DNA of 9,226 bases from Terriglobus sp. (lineage in GTDB: Bacteria; Acidobacteriota; Terriglobia; Terriglobales; Acidobacteriaceae): contig JAHFTZ010000062.1 of assembly GCA_023265355.1 (NCBI GenBank), positions 1 through 9,226 on the forward strand. The letters run 5' to 3'. Position numbers and translations under genes: made by a program. This document shows positions 6,391-9,226 of the stretch, in pieces (positions within the stretch are counted from its first letter, which is position 1; every line of letters starts with the position of its first letter). The notes beneath the pieces are model-generated. The model was not told where the DNA came from. It searched no databases and saw only the letters and a program-made list of their open reading frames with translations.

Positions 6391-7202
6391 CTCAGCACCT
6401 CACCTACGCTTACTTCGCCGACGCAGACAATCTCCGCCGGCCCGGTCAGTTCCATCTCTTCCTCGCGCGCAGGCCAGACGACCTGCTGCGTTCCGCCGAT
6501 CGACGTCGCCGCAAGAATATGCCCCGCTCCGCGCAGCGCAATACTCGCGGCGCTCGAAGCGCATGTTCCCGTGCCCGAAGAATGCGTTGGCCCGACGCCG
6601 CGTTCGAAGATACGAAACTCGATGCGATCCGCATCCAGCACGCGAACAAACTCCACGTTCGTTCCCGAAGGAAATGCAGGATGCGTGCAGATCTTCGCAC
6701 CCAGTTCTTCCCATGACAAACCGTGTGAAGAAAAATCCTCAGCCTCTGTGAAGACGACGAAGTGTGGATTGCCCACATTCACATCAGCACCCTGCACATT
6801 TCCAACGCCATCCACCTCTACCGAATGCGGCATCACCTGCGGCACGCCCATCAGGGTAGAGATCATGCACTCCTCGCCATCAACGCGCAGTGTCTTGCAG
6901 GTCCTCGGTCCACCGTGAGTATGCAGAGTCACTTCCATGATGTGCTCATGCACCGCCAGCCACGCCGCGACGCAGCGCGTCCCGTTTCCTGAAAGCTCCG
7001 CCTCGGAGCCGTCCGCGTTGAAGAGCCGCAGATTAAATGCGCCCTCCGGCGTGCGCTCCAGAAACTCCACGCCATCCGCGCCTACGCTCGTAGTGCGCGC
7101 ACATAGCCTGCGTGCCAACTCTGCATGACGTCCCTGCGCGAGCTCTTCATCCACGATTAGAAAATCATTGCCGCACGCATGTGCTTTTACAAACGGAATC
7201 AT
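6387..7202 (-). CDS. dapF: Diaminopimelate epimerase homologue with Ser in place of both catalytic Cys
   Basis: DapF converts LL- to meso-diaminopimelate for lysine and peptidoglycan synthesis, without a cofactor, using two active-site cysteines as acid and base. This 271-residue protein has the family layout: HACGNDFLIVDE (8-19), FNADGSEAEL (61-70), VGNPHFV (143-149), TNVEFV (181-186) and FERGVG (199-204). Residues matching the E. coli/H. influenzae substrate contacts are kept: Asn12, Asn62, Asn145, His147, Asn182, Glu200, Arg201. Both catalytic positions differ. The Cys73 equivalent is Ser71 in ELSGNGTRC (codon TCA), and the Cys217 equivalent is Ser209 in THSSGTGTC (codon TCG). Pro205 replaces the usual Glu of GxGET. 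The frame is intact. ATG overlaps the glycosyltransferase stop (ATGA), with AAGGGGA just upstream. The fold is sure; the activity is not. Confidence 0.88.
   Translation of the reverse strand: MIPFVKAHACGNDFLIVDEELAQGRHAELARRLCARTTSVGADGVEFLERTPEGAFNLRLFNADGSEAELSGNGTRCVAAWLAVHEHIMEVTLHTHGGPRTCKTLRVDGEECMISTLMGVPQVMPHSVEVDGVGNVQGADVNVGNPHFVVFTEAEDFSSHGLSWEELGAKICTHPAFPSGTNVEFVRVLDADRIEFRIFERGVGPTHSSGTGTCASSAASIALRGAGHILAATSIGGTQQVVWPAREEEMELTGPAEIVCVGEVSVGEVLS
6396..6401 (-). promoter_or_regulatory. Ribosome site supporting the TTG start of ldcA
   Basis: GAGGTG on the - strand lies 5 bases before TTG at 6390, within the end of dapF. It is the main local evidence that the unusual TTG is the true start. 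Confidence 0.55.
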
Positions 7203-8890
7203 CGCGTCCCCTTATAGATATCGCTGCGGTAGAAACGCGCGCATCCCTGGCCGCTCGTACACATCACAAGAATTTCGGAGAGTCCCTGCGGATGCGCCGC
7301 TACCGACTGCGCCACCTCATCGTGCCCGAACGACACCACGAGCGCCGCGCTCTCACCCGGTGCCTGCAAAGCGCGGTGGAAGCTATCTGAATCGCCTGGA
7401 CTCAATGTCTGCTTCAGAGGAATGCCCGCCTGCTGCAACGCTCCAATGTGATCCGAGGTGTCGATCAAAATCGGTACTCCCGCAGGAGCCTGTCTTAACT
7501 GCTGCGCCACGCTCGTCTCAAACGGTATGCGGGTCGTCGAGTTCTTCTGCGCCTCCTGCAGCACCAGCGGCGTACTGCGGATCATCATCACCAGATTCAC
7601 CGCGACCAGCATCAGGGTCAAAGGCAGCATCCATCCCGCAACCTTCGGCTTCCACACGCGAACTTTCCGCTCCAGCGCCATGATCGTGAACGCAGCAAAG
7701 ATCGCAAGCGCAGGCAACATCTCCATGCCGTAGCGCGAGTTGTAGAACGAGTGCGGATAGAGCTGCGGGATAAAGATCGGCACCGATCCCCACGCCACCG
7801 AGTAAACATAAAACGGCAGAGGCACCCAGAGCAGAAGCGCCGCGCGATGCAGATGCCGCTTCCATACCATCCACGCGCCAACCAATGCTGCCGCCATCAC
7901 GGCAAAGCCCGTCTCCCAGAAGGCAGCATCGACCTGCGCTGTGCGCGTGTAGAACAATAGCGACCAGCCAGGATTATGCCAACCGCGATAGTGCTTCGCT
8001 CCCGGCGGCGAGGTCTTCTTATCAATCGCCGCTGCGGAGTAAGGTCCGCGCAGGAAGTCGAGCCAGTCTCCGGCAAAGTGCGCGTTGTACCAGAACCAGA
8101 GCAGTGGCCCCGCGAGACTGATGAGCGTAAATCCGAAGAACGCATTGCGTGAGGCCGCGCGTACCTTCGCTTCACTCCTACCCCACGCGAATGCAAAGAC
8201 CAGCCAGACCACAGCTCCGACGATCCATCCGTCGTAGCGCGTGAACACCATGGCGAAGGTAAGCACTCCTGCGGTCCACATCCGCGACCGCGCGGTTGCA
8301 GCTCCCTTGGCTAAACCAAGCGCCTGCACGCCTTCCACCGTGACCACCACGGACCATAGAAGCAGCGCAAGAAACAGCGGCTCGGTCATCGCTGTCGTGG
8401 AGAGATAAAGCAAATTAGGATTCAGCGCAAAGAACGCCGTCGCCGCAAAAGCCCAGGCCATCGGCATCATGTGCCGCGCGAGTTTGTAGCAACCCACCAC
8501 AGACACGATGTAGCAGAGCAACGAAGGCCACGCTCCCGCTAAGCCGCTCTGCCACCACTCCATCTTCTGCACGAACGGAAGCATGAGCAGGTGTGGCAGC
8601 GGCAACCATACGCCGCCAAGCTGGCCAAGACCCGGCCAGCGCGAATCCAGTATGCGACGCGCGATACCGAGATGCGCCACAGCGTCGCCATACAACAACA
8701 TCAGACCGCGCGATGCCGAAACCAGAAGCGCCAGCACGGCGAGAATCAACGCCGCCAGCGCCACCGGAGCAAGCTCCTGGCGTGTTGCTGGCACAACCGC
8801 ATCAGGGTCGCGCGGTGGCAACACCACGCGACCCTTTGTGCTTCTTGGCGCATGCGACGGTGTACGCCCGAGGGCGTCGGGTTTTAACAT
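7199..8890 (-). CDS. Multi-spanning GT-C glycosyltransferase (family 39-like)
   Basis: This 563-residue integral membrane protein has about ten hydrophobic segments from residue 41 to about 455 and a soluble C-terminal domain of about 100 residues. This is the layout of GT-C enzymes that move sugars from polyprenyl-phosphate donors on the periplasmic side. The first loop after the first helix holds YGDAVAHLGIARRI (67-80), with Asp69 and His73 where GT-C enzymes carry a catalytic acid. LNPNLLYLSTTAMTEPLF (156-173) and FTRYDGW (216-222) are further family-like landmarks. It lacks the paired Asp-Glu of PMT/ArnT. The start at 8890 follows the kinase stop by 13 bases but has no good ribosome site; the nearest AGG is 16 bases away. 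GTG/TTG codons near residues 22-24 are alternatives. Acceptor and sugar are unknown. Confidence 0.78.
   Translation of the reverse strand: MLKPDALGRTPSHAPRSTKGRVVLPPRDPDAVVPATRQELAPVALAALILAVLALLVSASRGLMLLYGDAVAHLGIARRILDSRWPGLGQLGGVWLPLPHLLMLPFVQKMEWWQSGLAGAWPSLLCYIVSVVGCYKLARHMMPMAWAFAATAFFALNPNLLYLSTTAMTEPLFLALLLWSVVVTVEGVQALGLAKGAATARSRMWTAGVLTFAMVFTRYDGWIVGAVVWLVFAFAWGRSEAKVRAASRNAFFGFTLISLAGPLLWFWYNAHFAGDWLDFLRGPYSAAAIDKKTSPPGAKHYRGWHNPGWSLLFYTRTAQVDAAFWETGFAVMAAALVGAWMVWKRHLHRAALLLWVPLPFYVYSVAWGSVPIFIPQLYPHSFYNSRYGMEMLPALAIFAAFTIMALERKVRVWKPKVAGWMLPLTLMLVAVNLVMMIRSTPLVLQEAQKNSTTRIPFETSVAQQLRQAPAGVPILIDTSDHIGALQQAGIPLKQTLSPGDSDSFHRALQAPGESAALVVSFGHDEVAQSVAAHPQGLSEILVMCTSGQGCARFYRSDIYKGTR
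7207..7213 (-). promoter_or_regulatory. Strong ribosome site for dapF inside the glycosyltransferase end
   Basis: AAGGGGA on the - strand ends 4 bases before the dapF ATG at 7202. It lies within the last codons of the glycosyltransferase gene and fits tight coupling through the ATGA overlap. Confidence 0.6.
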
Positions 8891-8903
8891 GCGTGGCTGT
8901 GAC

Positions 8904-9226
8904 TTACCTGGTCTGAAAATCAAGGTGCGAGATCTCCCGGAAGAGTTCAAACCGCTCTTCAATCTCTTCCCGCGTCGTATTCTGCAGACGTTCTGTTCCA
9001 AACTTCTCCACGCAGAACGAGCCCATCACGCCGCCGTAGAACAGCGCCGTGCGAAACGCCTCAGGCGTCAACTCTTTCTGTGACGCGAGATATCCATAGA
9101 AGCCGCCCGCGAACGAATCGCCCGCGCCCGTCGGATCGATGACCTCTTCAATTGGCAACGCAGGCGCACGGAAAGGCTTCACATCCTTCGGCGCTCCCGC
9201 AAAGCTGCGCTCGCAGAAGAACGCTG
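8904..9226 (-). CDS. PfkB-family carbohydrate/nucleoside kinase, C-terminal end (partial)
   Basis: The last 106 residues of a ribokinase/PfkB-type kinase are present; the gene begins beyond the right edge. The family signature VIDPTGAGDSFAGGF is complete and contains the GAGD motif with the catalytic Asp and the anion hole, so the phosphotransfer site is intact. The tail after it (TREEIEERFELFRE) is a charged helix. A GTG at 9182 is internal, since the frame continues upstream with kinase-like sequence. The TAA stop (8906-8904) precedes the glycosyltransferase by 13 bases, implying one transcript. The family phosphorylates sugars or nucleosides in the cytoplasm; the substrate cannot be read from this part. 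Confidence 0.9.
   Translation of the reverse strand, partial: AFFCERSFAGAPKDVKPFRAPALPIEEVIDPTGAGDSFAGGFYGYLASQKELTPEAFRTALFYGGVMGSFCVEKFGTERLQNTTREEIEERFELFREISHLDFQTR

Noticed and set aside
6387..7202. dapF as a pseudogene because the catalytic cysteines are missing
   Set aside because: The frame is full length, has a strong ribosome site and keeps the other substrate-binding residues, so a decayed gene is unlikely.
7199..9001. Longer glycosyltransferase start at 9001
   Set aside because: It would overlap the kinase gene by about 98 bases, and the added Arg-rich residues look like out-of-frame kinase sequence.
1..9226. Mobile elements, CRISPR, tRNA/rRNA or defence genes
   Set aside because: No transposase or integrase sequence, no regularly spaced repeats, and no RNA gene structure was found; apart from short gaps, the window is filled by housekeeping and envelope genes.

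Overview
The window looks like chromosomal core sequence from a Gram-negative soil bacterium. It is moderately GC-rich, encodes an outer-membrane beta-barrel protein, and carries genes for meso-diaminopimelate peptidoglycan. The style of several proteins (barrel protein, PfkB kinase, GT-C glycosyltransferase) and the intergenic palindrome suggest an acidobacterium (Terriglobia/Acidobacteriaceae-like). That placement is inference from memory of such proteins, not a search result. I see no mobile element, CRISPR array, tRNA or rRNA.

Left arm, + strand (1-3225): the 3' end of a TPR-like gene overlaps by ATGA an NfeD-family membrane protein. A 106-bp gap with a possible promoter and a perfect 6-bp hairpin follows. 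Next come a small outer-membrane beta-barrel protein, a slipin (stomatin/SPFH) and a membrane-anchored SPOR-domain protein, with gaps of 29 and 3 bp. NfeD and slipin are classical partners, but here a barrel gene separates them. The NfeD keeps a signal peptide, the membrane block and the OB domain of the long form, but lacks the ClpP-like protease domain.

Centre (3226-3288): a short convergent intergenic region holds a T-run and an imperfect palindrome that resembles a dispersed extragenic repeat more than an intrinsic terminator.

Right arm, - strand (3289-9226, read right to left): the C-terminal end of a PfkB-family kinase, a multi-spanning GT-C glycosyltransferase, dapF (diaminopimelate epimerase), ldcA (LD-carboxypeptidase), mpl (murein tripeptide ligase) and plsC (1-acylglycerol-3-phosphate acyltransferase). 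The genes overlap by 4 bases or lie 2 to 19 bases apart, so they look like one operon. dapF makes meso-DAP; ldcA and mpl recycle meso-DAP-containing muropeptides. Synthesis and salvage of the same amino acid therefore sit side by side, flanked by a membrane glycosyltransferase and a phospholipid-synthesis gene.

The most notable observation is in DapF. Both positions that carry the two catalytic cysteines in characterised epimerases are serine (Ser71 and Ser209), while the substrate-binding residues I can align are kept. It is either an unusual Ser/Ser epimerase or an enzyme of changed function.
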